A program made the translations under genes and the position numbers. Positions 13,601 through 25,023 of a stretch of 64,000 nt of DNA are shown here, piece by piece. The notes beneath the pieces are model-generated. The model worked only from the letters and a program-made list of their open reading frames with translations, searched no databases and was not told the DNA's origin. The DNA comes from Monosiga brevicollis MX1 (Eukaryota; Opisthokonta; Choanoflagellata; Craspedida; Salpingoecidae): the NCBI RefSeq assembly GCF_000002865.3, contig NW_001865039.1, forward strand, positions 934,295 through 998,294. The letters run 5' to 3'. Position 1 is the first letter of the stretch. The number at the start of each line of letters is the position of its first letter.

Positions 13601-14121
13601 GCAGATTTGCCACTGCCATTTTCACCACAGATAAAGTTGAGATTGGGTCCAAAGTCCAATGTGAGGCGTCTAAGAAAGCACATGCCCACAATCCAGCCTG
13701 AATTAGAGCAGGCACGAGGACTGAGGCTCCGACCCAGGCGGCACGCGCAGCAGTGAGCCAGACCGATGATTCATAAAGTCTGTCAAGTCAAGCTTGGTAA
13801 TAGTGCCAGCAGAATCATTCTCGTCGGACAAATCACCACCGTCAAAGGCCTGACTCGAAATGTCACCCCCTTGCGTAGCCGAGAGGTGCTCTGACTCCGA
13901 TGGTGCGGTACGTCGCTGCCAAAAGAATGCAGGCAAAAAGCGGGAGGAAAATGAAAGCTTGAAATCCCAGACAAGCAAGAATGTGTGCAAACGTTCCAGA
14001 AGGACTAGGGCAGACGCTTTAGTCGCAAGCAGCGAAGACTTACGCGCTGACGTTCGACGCCATCCTCGGGGCTTGAGTCATCCCCGAGATCGGCCTCAGC
14101 GGCCCGACGACGAGCAGCCAT
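7644..14121 (-). CDS. SMC6: Structural maintenance of chromosomes protein 6
   Basis: This is the SMC6 ATPase of the SMC5/6 complex, which acts in the nucleus in recombinational repair and chromosome topology. The start is [11 protein letters not shown] at 14121, and a short acidic N-tail is followed by [11 protein letters not shown] near 13.8 kb. Walker A is in the exon near 13.6 kb ([15 protein letters not shown]). Many short exons from 13.2 to 11.3 kb and from 9.8 to 8.5 kb encode the two arms of the antiparallel coiled coil. The hinge region falls at about 11.2-10.4 kb ([19 protein letters not shown]). The C-terminal head has an ABC signature split by an intron (TKSLS then [11 protein letters not shown]) and Walker [13 protein letters not shown], followed by [11 protein letters not shown]. 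The stop is TAG at 7644-7646 after STLQM. All ATPase motifs are intact. The promoter is shared head-to-head with B9D2. Confidence 0.96.
10115..10133. repeat. Poly-A run in an SMC6 intron
   Basis: Nineteen consecutive A residues on the plus strand within an intron of the coiled-coil part of SMC6. On the gene strand this is a T run and may act as an extended polypyrimidine tract. Confidence 0.8.
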
Positions 14122-14574
14122 TATGACACGAGCAAGCCCGAGCTGCTGCTTTCTTACAACACCAGTACCATATGGTTAGCTCAAGCTCGAGCCCAAACCC
14201 CAGTGATCGTACGCCAAGCTGCCCGCGCGGTGAGGATTGAAACCGAGAAAAAAACACCCCCCCAGCAGAAAAAAAAAATGCTCAACACCATGCAGCGCGA
14301 TGTGACGATGGATTGCTGCTCGCTTCCGCGGTTTTGGATTTTTGTAACGCTCTTTTGGTCTTGAAAGAGACTGGGAGACTCGAAGACTGACTGAAGCTCA
14401 AGCCCAAACTCTCTCAAACTCTCAAACTCTCTCTCAAACTCTCTCTCAAACTCTCTCAACTCTCTCAAACTCTCTCAAACTCTCTCTCTCAAACTCTCTC
14501 TCTCTCAAACTCTCTCAAACTCAAATTCTCTCTCAACACTTTTGTGGGTGGTGGCGCAAACGCGACGTGAAACG
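14122..14574. promoter_or_regulatory. Shared SMC6/B9D2 intergenic promoter region
   Basis: The start codons of SMC6 (-) and B9D2 (+) are 453 bp apart and face away from each other, so any core promoters must lie here. The right half (about 14395-14530) is a CT-rich array of CTCTCAAA-like units ending about 45 bp before the B9D2 start. I did not see a convincing TATA box. Confidence 0.55.
14395..14530. repeat. CTCTCAAA-type minisatellite
   Basis: Irregular repeats of (CT)2-6CAAA cover roughly 135 bp immediately upstream of B9D2. A Glu/Phe/Arg-rich ORF on the minus strand through this stretch is an artefact of the repeat. Confidence 0.85.
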
Positions 14575-15573
14575 ATGGCTGAGCTGCATGTGATCGGACA
14601 GATTCGTGGGGCAAGCGGGTTTCCCGATCCCTCGCTGTTTTGCAAATGGCAGTTTGTCCATGGAGGAGGGTGGCGCGTGCTGGAGGGCCAAGTTCAGGGA
14701 CAGACGCAAGTGGATACCCCAGCTGGCAGTGATGCCACCGTTTTTGGTCACCCGCTAGGTAAGTTTCAAGGTCAATCGTGCTCAAAAGCTCAAGCGACAT
14801 GAGCAGAACAGGCACGCACGGTGCGGATGCTTGCAAGGTCTCACAGAGCATTGCCTGGCTGGAATGCTCTTCCAGACATCCACTATGCCACGCAGGGCAT
14901 GCAAGGCTGGCCCAAGCTGCAGGTCGAGGTTTGGCATCAAGATGATCTCGGTCGCAACGACTTGTGTAGGTGATCTCTCAGGCGTCTAAATCCTTGCTCC
15001 TTGTTTGGCCAGGGGCAAGCTTGGAGAAGCAACGCTAGCCTCACTGGCCATCGTCCTTGTCATTGCTGGTGCTGGTGCATTTGGTATGGTAGACGGTTAT
15101 GGGTTTGCGCCCATCCCAATGACACCTGGCACCCACGACCTCGTGTGCCATTGCTGGCGCCCTGCCGGATCGGCATTGGAGAGCCTACGCGGTAAGCCAT
15201 CAGGACCCACGATAGCATTACACCCGACGACCTCAAGGGTGTGCAGACATTGCCTCATCCCATTGAAATGCTTGGTGTGCTATACCCGTGCTCAGGGCGT
15301 CTCGTGGGTGGTGGTTATCAACTTGGCAAGACGGATATTGGTCAGTAGCCTGCCCGTCTTGATGTGGGAGTTCCAGTTGCATTTCTTCTGTGTCGGCAGA
15401 GCCACCGTCTCACGCCCAAAGCTACACTCTCTCATTGGAACTGCGGCTCTCTCCCGTGGTTAGTTCATACTCAAGCCGACCGCTTCAAGCTGAAGACGGA
15501 AACCATGGGATGCGTGCAAATCCGAGTTAGCCTGCTGATGCGACACTTTCAAAAGTATGGCATTGAGATGTAG
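14575..15573 (+). CDS. B9D2: B9 domain-containing protein 2
   Basis: B9D2 is a component of the tectonic-like (MKS) complex at the ciliary transition zone. Exon 1 (14575-14758) begins MAELHVIGQIRGASGFPDP, which matches the family's N-terminus nearly residue for residue, including FCKWQF and EGQTQVD. Exon 2 starts near 14876 and gives GMQGWPKLQVEVWHQDDLGR. Exon 3 gives GYGFAPIPMTPGTHDL...CWRP. A further short exon gives LVGGGYQLGKTDI, and the last exon gives LKTETMGCVQIRVSLLMR then HFQKYGIEM and the stop at 15571-15573. The B9 (C2-like) fold covers essentially the whole protein, as in animals. Its presence agrees with a flagellated organism. Confidence 0.96.
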
Positions 15574-16680
15574 ACTCAACGTGTAGAAGCGACCCGGGGC
15601 ATGGCCCCCGTGTTTGACTTTTTTTTTTTTTGGTTTCACGAGCTGCTCGTGTGGACACTGAGTGTCCTCTTAAGTGACGCGCATAATTAAGATTTTCTGA
15701 TTCACAATGGTAGGTCCTTGTTTGGGCACCATCGTCGCCATAACAGTAATAATAATGATAATAATAATAATTACCATACCCACATGTGAATGTATCGCTG
15801 GTTTACCTCCTGCCATGCCATGCCATGCCTGGGGTGTTCAGTTATGTCTCAAGAACTCGGGTGGAAGGGAACAACATGTTGGAACAACTGCACAGCTCTT
15901 TATCTTTCATGTAAATTCGTGGTGATAATTTCAGCTTCGGCTTTTCCTTGCCACGAGTCAAGAGTCACCGCGGCATGAAAAAGGGGTGGGTCAGGGAAGG
16001 AACGATGGCCACTCACAAAAACGATGGCAAACAGATTGCTCAAAGGCTATGCGGAGCTAGCCAAGAAAACAAACTCCATGCCAGCACGACCCGCCGTTGT
16101 GACGAGGCGAAGAGATGGTGGTGTGTTGGCTGCTGTAAGCCTGGACAGCTTTTCAGCAGTCATGTTTAATCAAGACCCTAGAGTCTGCAGGTGCAAGCAC
16201 CTCACCAAAATGGCTGAAACGCGGCGAAAGGAACCGCTGAGCCTTGAACACAACACATGACACAAACACACAGATACATGGTCACATGGACCATGACATG
16301 TTGAGAGCTAAACCGAAGGCGCCAGAATTTTCGTTGCTAAAAAGGCCAGAGCAAATGTCTATCATGTGCATTAAGCGAGTGTTCCACGAGGTTGAGGCGG
16401 GGGCGGTGTTAGTCGGTGTGAGTGATGAAACCGAGCAAGCAGTCAGGTCAATGAGCAAGCTACATCGAGCTGGCTCGCCATCTCATTTGCACACCACACT
16501 TCGACATTTGCCTGTCCTCCCCCTTTTCCCGTGCATCATCTTGACCCTATCCTTCCCCAAGAGGAGCGCGCCAATCACGACCAGAACGAGAAGCCATCGA
16601 GCAGCCCAAAGCTCCCTGTGACACTCGCGCGTGCCCGAACTGACCAGAGGAAATCAATAATAGCCAGAGCAACGTTCAGC
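15574..16680. other. Intergenic region with paired inverted repeats
   Basis: About 1.1 kb with no supported gene. It holds a T run at 15619-15631, two adjacent 15-nt inverted repeats at 15637-15667 and an ATA/ATG trinucleotide patch near 15749-15772. ORFs on the plus strand in this stretch (for example 16244-16621) show no recognisable domain and no convincing splice context. Confidence 0.6.
15637..15667. repeat. Two tandem 15-nt inverted repeats
   Basis: CACGAGCTGCTCGTG (15637-15651) and GGACACTGAGTGTCC (15653-15667) are each perfect 7-nt dyads around one central base, separated by a single T. They follow the T run downstream of B9D2. Confidence 0.85.
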
Positions 16681-16845
16681 TCAGTGCTTCTTTTGGCCCT
16701 TGGACATGACCGACTCGACACCGACGGCAACCACAAAAAGGCCAGTACCAATCAGAAATCCCGGCAGCAGACGCATCATGTTCGCATTACGGCCAATGCC
16801 CCCGGCCGTGCGCCAGGCCTCATATCGTGCCCAGGGATCCGACAT
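16681..16845 (-). CDS. NDUFB3: NADH dehydrogenase 1 beta subcomplex subunit 3 (B12), main exon
   Basis: This is an accessory subunit of mitochondrial complex I in the inner membrane. The exon encodes SDPWARYEAWRTAGG, the family's conserved DPWxRxEAWR motif, then one transmembrane helix (LLPGFLIGTGLFVVAVGVE) and a basic Lys/His tail before the stop at 16681-16683. The ATG at 16843-16845 directly follows a cag acceptor. Either this is the start, giving a short 54-residue protein, or an upstream exon between about 16.95 and 17.18 kb adds the longer N-terminus found in animals. The stop of the neighbouring minus-strand gene at 17184 limits how far that exon can lie. A (CA)n tract sits in the presumed intron. 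Confidence 0.85.
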   Translation of the reverse strand: MSDPWARYEAWRTAGGIGRNANMMRLLPGFLIGTGLFVVAVGVESVMSKGQKKH

Positions 16846-16902
16846 GCTGATGGTGGTGAGGTGGTCTCTGCGTGTTTGAGAGGAAAACGACAGAACAACA
16901 CT

Positions 16903-16904
<2 letters not shown>

Positions 16905-16941
<37 letters not shown>
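16905..16941. repeat. (CA)n microsatellite
   Basis: About 18 CA units lie just upstream of the NDUFB3 coding exon, probably in an intron. The Cys/Val-rich ORF read through it is artefactual. Confidence 0.9.
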
Positions 16942-17183
16942 GAAACTTCTTCAACGAAGCCGGATTTGCTTCACGATACAACAACGTGTCTTGGTTTTTA
17001 TCAAGGCGTCCAAGCTTGGGGAGCTGATTTTTCTGACAATTCAAAAGGTCCTGATCACGGAGCATCAACTTCTCCTTCTCAATTCAATCAGTTTCTGGTC
17101 ACCTGTCCCTATTTCAAGTTGCCTAAAAAACAAATAGAGCCCATGCACTGGCACGCATGGCCATCTGCTCAAAAGAATGTGCA

Positions 17184-20100
17184 TCACGAACTCAAAGTGG
17201 AAAGGACGCAGTTGGGACATGCCAACTGAATGAGGCCCGCCGACTGCGAAAATGGTGAGGATTAAGCATCATGTCAAATTAGATTTCTCGACCCAGCATT
17301 CCGTTGGGTCACAAAATTCGGCATCATCTGGCGGGTCTTGCACGCACCTTTTGATACTCTTTTCGCAATACGTTGGCCCAGAGAGCGCCAGCTCCGGAAG
17401 ACGATTGCTGAACCTCTCGGGCAAAGCGTTGCAGCACTTGAGCATCGAACCCTTGCTTGGGAAAATGATGGCCGCAAGAGAAAATAACCACATCAGCTCG
17501 ACCAGCCGTGACCTCGCCCCGGCCTGCGTCTTGTAAGGCATAGGCAGCGCCATGACTCAATGACAGTCCCGGTCGCGCCACGATAGCCTTGTGCACGTTG
17601 TCCAGGATATTTCGCACAACCTGGGCCCGGCTGTCCTGCTCCTGCTGTGTCTGAACAAACGCGTTTGTCTATATGCCCGTTCCGATTCGCAGCACGAGAT
17701 GAGGAAGCTAAAAAGCTGAGTGCCTTGCTCATCGGGAAATGAGACCCGTTTGCAATCCCAAAAGATACCCCAAGCGCCAACTGGACAAAAAACGTTGAAG
17801 AACCAGAACTGACTTGACTGAGGAGCAAAGTCGAAAGCTGCATTTTAAGGTCAATGCTGGTTCGGGCCACGAGTGTCGGGTGCTGCACCAATTGCGTCGT
17901 GGTGATCTGAGGCTCCATGGCAGCCAGCGCCTCCACGAGTTGATTGATAACGACGTCGCTCACAGGCAGCTCCTCCAAAGCATCCTACCGAAAGGCGGAC
18001 AAGGAGCGCGGTACCACCAAGGAATACCCGGGTCGTAAGCAGAACGGCAGGAGAGATGCGCTCACAGCCGGTTTCGGGCAATGGCTGGGCCCCAGCCTGT
18101 CCCTGCACGCACCAAGATGGCATCAAAGAAAACGGGCTCTTTGAAAGCTGCAACGTTGTCGAGGTCTTGCTGCAAGCCAGGCGGCGGCGTGCGGATCAAC
18201 TCCACGTAAGGCAAAAGCACTTCAGTGTAGTAACGATCTGCCACAGCGCTGATGCTTGAATCAGGAAAGTCGGTAGCAAAGGCTTTTGCTGCATCCAAGC
18301 GTGCAAGTACGGCCAACGCCGGGTGCTGCGCTAACAGGTGAAGATGGGCGGCAACCATCGAGTCATGGACAGCTGCCTCCGCCGCCAGGAGGTTAAGATC
18401 CAAGAACGGCGAGACCATGCTTAAACTCTGCAAGAGGTTCCAGCCCGCAAACGGCGTGGCAGCAGCTGAAAAGTCATCAAACGGGATGCTAGAGTTCGTT
18501 CAAGTGAGAAGAGAGTATATTTGACTGTCAGGTCGGATCGGAAGAGCATGCAGGCAACCGACATTGAGAAGTAAGGGGGTGCGAGATCGTCAACGCGTAC
18601 CTCTTTGGGGCGTCGTTCGCTTGACCGTCTGTTTTGCTGAAATAGCCCGCTTTCGCCGCAGCCCTGCTGGCATGCAAGTCCGGCCCAAGGCAACGTTGGA
18701 TGCATCTATTGTGCCGGTCGAGGTCACAAAATATAAAAGGAGCATCCATCAGCGTGTCAAACAGGCCAAAGGCACCACATGACCCACGACCCACTGGCAA
18801 CACAATTTGGAACCAATCCAACCGGAAAGATCAGACTGCAGCGAAAATTGATTCTGAGCGTCAATGTCCGGAATGACGCTCGGATATTGCCGCTGTGCTT
18901 GAAGCTCGTTGGTTCCCAGCTCGCCAAATCGACCTGTACCCCAAGACCAGACCTGACACGGGAGCCATCGCACCGACAAGTGCAGTACAGAACAATGAAG
19001 CGCTGCCCAGTACCCCACCATCCGTTGTTCTATCATCAGTGTGCTGACCACATACCCGCCCATCGTTGTCAATGGCTACACTGAACGTCTCGCCCACCCC
19101 AATGTCTTGAAAGCAAGTCTGAGATAAAAATGATGCGAGAGCGAGCAAAACGCGCCGATGCCATGCGAGTCAGCCACATTGGGGTGGCAAGACTTGGCTC
19201 GCCAATACCTTTGCTCCTCCCCTCAGTCCTTCCCACTGCCTCATTATTTGGGCCATGAAGCAGCTCTACCTTCAAATTGGGAATGGGCTGCCATGTCGCA
19301 AAGACACCGTTGCTGGCTAACCCCATGGCTGCACTCGAGTTGGAACCCAGCGCGGCCAAAGAGCCCTCCTCCAACAAAGCAATGGCATGCTGGGTGTGGG
19401 CTTCAATCTGAACATGGAAGCACAGTGAGCAGTGCATGAACATTAACAAGGCTGAAATCCGGGGCACGGAGCGGCTAATGTGTACAAGAGACGATGAAGG
19501 CGGGACGCATACCGCATCAATTGCAGCAATGTCCACCGTTCCGCTATCCAAACATCGCGGACCCGGCAAAGGTGCTGCCTTTTCTGCGAGCTTGGACCGC
19601 CTAGGTGCATGTCTGTGATCAGATGCCATACAACAAAGAGAAACCAGGCATGCCCGTCTGTAACGAACTTGGTTGTGACATCAATAGCCCGCAATTCGCC
19701 CGAGAGCCATGAGCGATGACCATGAGAGACGAGAATGGTACAAAATGCTCCGGCTGCCAAAAGACGAATTGGCGTCCCATCCTCCTGCGTCCATGGCCCA
19801 GCCCAAAGTTAAAAGAATGGTGGGTTCGACCCACTTCTCCAAGGTAAATGATGTGCCTGAAGGCACCTTGGGGAGGATACTCACTGGGATGAAGATGGGC
19901 TGTGGTTCATGCTGCCTCTCAACGGCAACGGTATTAAACAACTGTCCCTCACAGCCGCGGCCACACGCAAACGCTTTGCCCTACAATCAACCCCAGTCCG
20001 AGTAGAGACAGGCGGGTCGTGGTGCATCAAAGCGTGAGTGTGACCAAAAACCCAACCTTGGACCTGGGCGCGCGGGCGAGTGTCAGCGCAACACAAAGTC

Positions 20101-20931
20101 TCAAAATTCACCCACCTGCTGCGTGATAAAGGCGGTGTGATAGGCACCGGCTACCAAGACTTCAGGGCTCAGACGTTCGATGGCCATGAGGCGCTTGGGG
20201 CTCGCCACATTGGCATAGTGAGGCAAGGCCAGCTGTCCGTGGTCATTATTGCCCCAGCCCCATAAACCTTCCACGCTCTGCAAAATTGCATGATGATGGC
20301 CAGTTGTCAAGGTGATGCCCGTAACACCTGTCAACTCTTCCACCAACTGCGGGCTGGCCCTGTTTTGCGAGTGACCTAAGCCCAGCTGAGCAAACGTGAC
20401 CAACATGTAGTGAGTCGGACTTGGATTCATCATCTACAACAAACTGCACACAATCCTGTGCCCCGCACTCCGAACGACCTGAGGGCACCGTGCAGACCAA
20501 CCTGGCCGTGTTGGTTGTTACCCCAAGTGTATATGCCGCCCGAGGTGATGGCTGTGCTGAAATCCTGCCCACAGCTCACGCTCAAGACCTAGGTCCGGTT
20601 TTGATCGCGATTAGTGCCCAGCCCGTGATAATTCGAGGGTACTCCAGCTCAAGGCCTACCTTCCAGGTGTCATGCGACCGCAAAGGTCGGATAACATGCA
20701 TGGGTTGCGCCAAGTGCTGATCCACGAAAAATTCGCCGAGCCCAAGCCGGCCATCCTCACCAGTTCCCCACACGTACAACTCGCCTGTGACAAGACAAGA
20801 GGTTGCATTCAATCAGCAAGTCCATGCAGCAGTAACAAAACATCGAATCGTTCGAGCGGGACTCGGCCGTGGTCGAATGACGCGAAACAGCACGAGGCAA
20901 AAAGAAAATGGGCAACACCCAAAAAAAAAAC

Positions 20932-20968
<37 letters not shown>

Positions 20969-23900
20969 AGGCAAGCCTCAACAACCAAAAGCTGATCCAT
21001 ACCGGCAGCAAGTCGAGCAACATGTGCGTGTCCAACCGCCAAGGCATGTCCATTGGCTTGCCGAACGCGGCGTGTACCTCCCAAGCCCAAATCACCAAAG
21101 CGCTGATAACGTTGCTCCTCATCTACTCAAGACCACAACAAAAGCACCAAGACCAATCAATGTGCAGACTCGGGTGGCGAGCAGATGAACCTGGCGATTC
21201 GAAGCGTCTCATCGACGCAAGCACCCTTGGGCCACACGCTTTCTGGAGAGGCAGGCTCGAATGCTCGCTTCAACCTTAAACCCAAAGCATGACTCACCGT
21301 CGGAGAGCGCGTCATCATCAAGAGACCCCAAGAGAGGGCTGGCAGTCAAGTCAGAGCCATGATGGCTTGTTCGTTCCACAAATGCGTTCCGCACGGCATT
21401 GTGTGGTTCGCGGTGCCAAGGACACAGCTCGAGGTATTCGCGCTCAGAAGCAGCCTGCCGAGCAGTTGGTGATGTGCATAGCAGTTGGTGATGTGCATGA
21501 GATGATCACCACAGCCCTGCGCAGGGCGAAAGCTTTTTTTTTTTTTTCCATCTGGCTCGTGAATAAGTTGCAGGCCGCCTTTGAACGCATCGAAAACCAA
21601 CCCCGGCTAAGCGATGTTTATGTAACAGAAGAAGAGCAGTGGCAAACAATTGCATCAGGCATCTGGCAAATCGAGGCTCATCTGCTTCAGCACTACCGCC
21701 CTCAAGCTCCTCTTCTTGCGCGCTGCGTCAACAGATACACATTTGGGTTAGCGGATCAGAAACTCACTAGAGCCAGCAGCTCCAAAGTAGTTTTTGGATG
21801 ACCTACGAACCGTTGTAAGATAGCGTTGATGTGAAAGCGTGCCGGATTGAGATAGGCTAAAAGGCTTTCCAATGATGCCAATGACAGCTCGTGCAAAACG
21901 GGTCTTATGTCGCCGGACCGGAATGGGACGGAAAGCAGGCAAAACCAAGCACCCCAGAGCCGCATGAGAGAAAATGCACTGGCAGTTACTGTACTGGAGC
22001 TCATCCGCTGTCTCCAACTCCCCTCTTCTTTACTCCTTTCTTTCCCTTACATACCGCACAAAGACCGTGCATTCGCGAAACATTTTGGGTTCTGAGGTCA
22101 AAAGCCGGACAATGTCATCGGGATGCAGGCTTCTGAGCAAATGGCCATCAAGCATCTCGGTGATCGAGCGTGTAAGCTCTTGCTCGATCAAAAAATCAAC
22201 GGCTTGCTGCTCGGGCGGCACTTGATTGGCCTTGATCACATGACGCAACGCCTCGTCCAGCTGCAGCGCGAGCCATGCCGAGATGAGAACGGTCGAGCAC
22301 GGGCACTGAAGCCATACCATCAATTGCAGCAGGGCTTACCATGGAGCGCGCGTGGGCGATGCGTAGCCCATAGCCATGCAGTCCACTCTGAATTGCCACT
22401 GTGCACCAGGCAGAGAGCATTGACAAAAGGTAGCCTCTGCGTGAGAGAACACAGCTGACAAGGCACCCTGGGCACCCGCCATTCCCAACCATGCATATGC
22501 TTTTCGCGGTGACATAGTGGATGCACTTACGCGCAAATGAGGTTGAGGGATTGTAGTCCCAGTTGTCTCGTGCAAAGTCCTGGGCGTGTTCTAAGATCTC
22601 AGCCTCTGACATGGGCTACAGAGATTGCAGGAGAGGCATACGAGACATAAAGCATAGGACCACTCACAGAAGCAGGATGGTTTTTGCTTCTTACCTTGTC
22701 GGCGGGTACGCGACCAAAGGCGTCGTGCGCATGAGATCCAGTACGCCCTCGCTCAGAGCCTGAGCGGGATGTACGAGGCGCACTCAAGCCGGCACGCACG
22801 CTATTGAGTGGTGAGGGGTGTCAGGATCGCGTTTATTCGTTGTTTCCAAAACGACGAAGGCGAAGCGCAACCACCGCGCCCAATCAAGAGGGCCAGTTGA
22901 GGCACATGGCACATGACTCATGAGCGCGTGGGAATGAAGGACTCTTGCCAAGCGTACGCTGGACCGCATCAGCCGCATCAGAGTGGCGTAAACAGCATTG
23001 AAGGAACTTACCCATTAGCTGCATGTGGTAAGTCATTGCCCAGGCGCAAGAGGTGGTAAAAGTACACGAGCATCATGAGCTCAGAAAGCCGCTTGCGCGT
23101 TTCGTGAGTGTGTGCCCCCGGTTCACGAAGAGCGTGTCGAATAAAGCGCAATACAATCCACATTTGGTCTGTTTGGAATGTACCACCATTGAAGCAGCAA
23201 GTGAGCGTGTGTGAGTGCATGCGCGTCTGTGGCAGTTCATGTTTTGGCTGCGAAAGCAAGTCAAAGGCACTACCATGCTCAACAAAGAGGTGAATGATGC
23301 CCATGGGGTTATTGGCGCCTTGCTTGAGAAAGTATTCCAGGCCTTGCGCGTACTGCCCCTGCAGATGATGGCGCAAATCAAGTTGGCAATTTCCAAGGGC
23401 GTGAATGCGGCACGGCAGCGCTTCGAGCAATCGCGCATGCCCACATGGCTCACGAACCGAGGCGATGCATTGTTGGGCAGCTCGCGCATAAATTTCGTTG
23501 GATGTGCGGGAAAGTGCAAAAAGAAGGCGGCTGGCATCCTCGCCGGCGCGAAGGCGTTCAAGACACAGCTCATCGAAATCTTGAATAATCTGCACGTGTT
23601 GCAATCCTTCAGGAAACATGATGAAGAAGGCTCGATCCGGTGGCTGGCTGCGATCTGGCACCACCATGAGTGGATCGGTCCATCCAGCGGGGAGGACCTC
23701 CTCCGAGAAGATGGTTTCAGCATCTTGTGATGCCTGATGCGAGCTACCGAGGTTGGGTGAATCCTGTGCCTAACGGGCACGGAGCGCAAGGCACGGAAGC
23801 ACAAAGTAAGGATTCATGAGGACCCATGGCCTCAAGAGGGACAAAAAGTGTGTTGGCGACAGGCTGTTCTCGATGTCGGCGTGAGGGATCGGCACAACTT

Positions 23901-25023
23901 TGCGAGCGCCCATTCTTACCGTGCTGGTCTTTGTCAGCCAGGCATTCAAGAGAAGCTGGATCCGATACTCGCCATGGTCATTGGCCACAACAGCGGCCGC
24001 AATGAGCTTGCTAAAGCTGATGGCCTTGACACCAGTGGGGAGCTGCAAGCGAAAAGCCTCTTGAAACATGTTGAGATCCCCATAAATGGAGGCGCGATTC
24101 TGGTGCATGTCTATGGCCACGATGCGGGCGGGCTGGGTCCCAGCACCGGTGCCGCTCTCCTGAAACGGCGCGTCGCTATCCTCGCTGATGGCCTCCTCCG
24201 ACTGGAAGTACTGGAGGCTGGGCCCATGGGAGGCTTTGCAGGTGGTCTTGGTGGGCTTCATGTAGGGAACACCACCGTAATCATCAATGATTGTGTGAAG
24301 CTGCATTTCACCTTCGGAGTTGAAGGAGCGATACTGGAGAAGCATGTGACCAAATGTCTGGCCCTGACGCCAGACGAGGTGTGCGCGGCCATCATCGTGA
24401 GCCGAGTAGATGACGCGCATGTCCTCAATCTCTTGTTTAGGACTAAAGGTGCGAACTGAAAAGACTTGACGCGATTCGAGATGAACAAAGTGCAAGTTGG
24501 AGGCACCGCCCACGATGGCATAAGCATGAAAACCAGGCACAGGCTCCCATACTGCCAAGCAGCTCGAGCCGTTCAGGGTTTTATCGGGCGCAAGACACTT
24601 GACGTCGTCGCCGGGAAAAGAGAAGGGGGGAAGAGAGAGGCCATGGGGCCAGCGAAAGGGTTGACGAGGCAGGCCCACCGCAGGTCCGGCATGGACGAGT
24701 GGTGCCAAGAGCGGTGCCACAGGGACAATAACCAAGCTGGAATTTTTTGTAATGGCCACGACGTATTCCCCAGAGGAGTTGAGAGCAAGGTGAAGAATGG
24801 TCATACCCTCTTCATTGAACCATGGGATCTGCCGCGTGGCCGCTGTTTGCGCCGCGGGCTTCACGCAGAGGTACAGAAACTCGGAAGTAGCATAGGCGAA
24901 GCAGGCGATCTTTGGGGTGCTGATTGCGGCATGTGCACGGATGACATTGTTGTTGGAAGGATCTGTCCCTTGCACAACCTCCAATTGCAGAAGTTGCGTG
25001 CTTTCGTGGCGCGCCTTGGTCAT
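17184..25023 (-). CDS. Large protein with propeller-like N-terminus, RCC1 repeats and RING-like C-terminus
   Basis: Not recognised as a named family. Exon 1 here (25023 to about 23770) encodes some 415 residues of alternating hydrophobic beta-strand-like sequence, which I read as a beta-propeller. An alternative upstream exon before MTKARHEST is possible, because an acceptor-like cag lies 17 nt upstream of the ATG. The next exons (23.7-22.0 kb) are helical. From 21.1 to 18.9 kb several exons carry RCC1-type repeats: GELYVWGTGEDGRLGLGEF, GGIYTWGNNQHGQ, GLWGWGNNDHGQLALP and VWSWGTGRFGELG. Helical sequence follows at 18.4-17.8 kb. The C-terminus has FSCGHHFPKQGF near 17.48 kb. An intron with a GTGCGT donor then joins to a last exon reading LACPNCVLSTLSS and TGA at 17184-17186, giving a C-G-H-H ... 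C-P-x-C zinc-ligand pattern. Exon phases are consistent with one gene across the middle (23.0-22.5 kb), but a split into two genes is not excluded. A cellular trafficking or ubiquitin role is speculation. Confidence 0.65.
20921..20967. repeat. A-rich run in an intron
   Basis: About 47 bp of A with two C interruptions lie in an intron between RCC1-coding exons of the minus-strand gene, where it reads as a T tract. Confidence 0.85.

Noticed and set aside
16681-17068. Cys/Val-rich ORFs at several CA/GT tracts (also near 33.1, 41.5 and 50.6 kb)
   Set aside because: They are translations of dinucleotide repeats.
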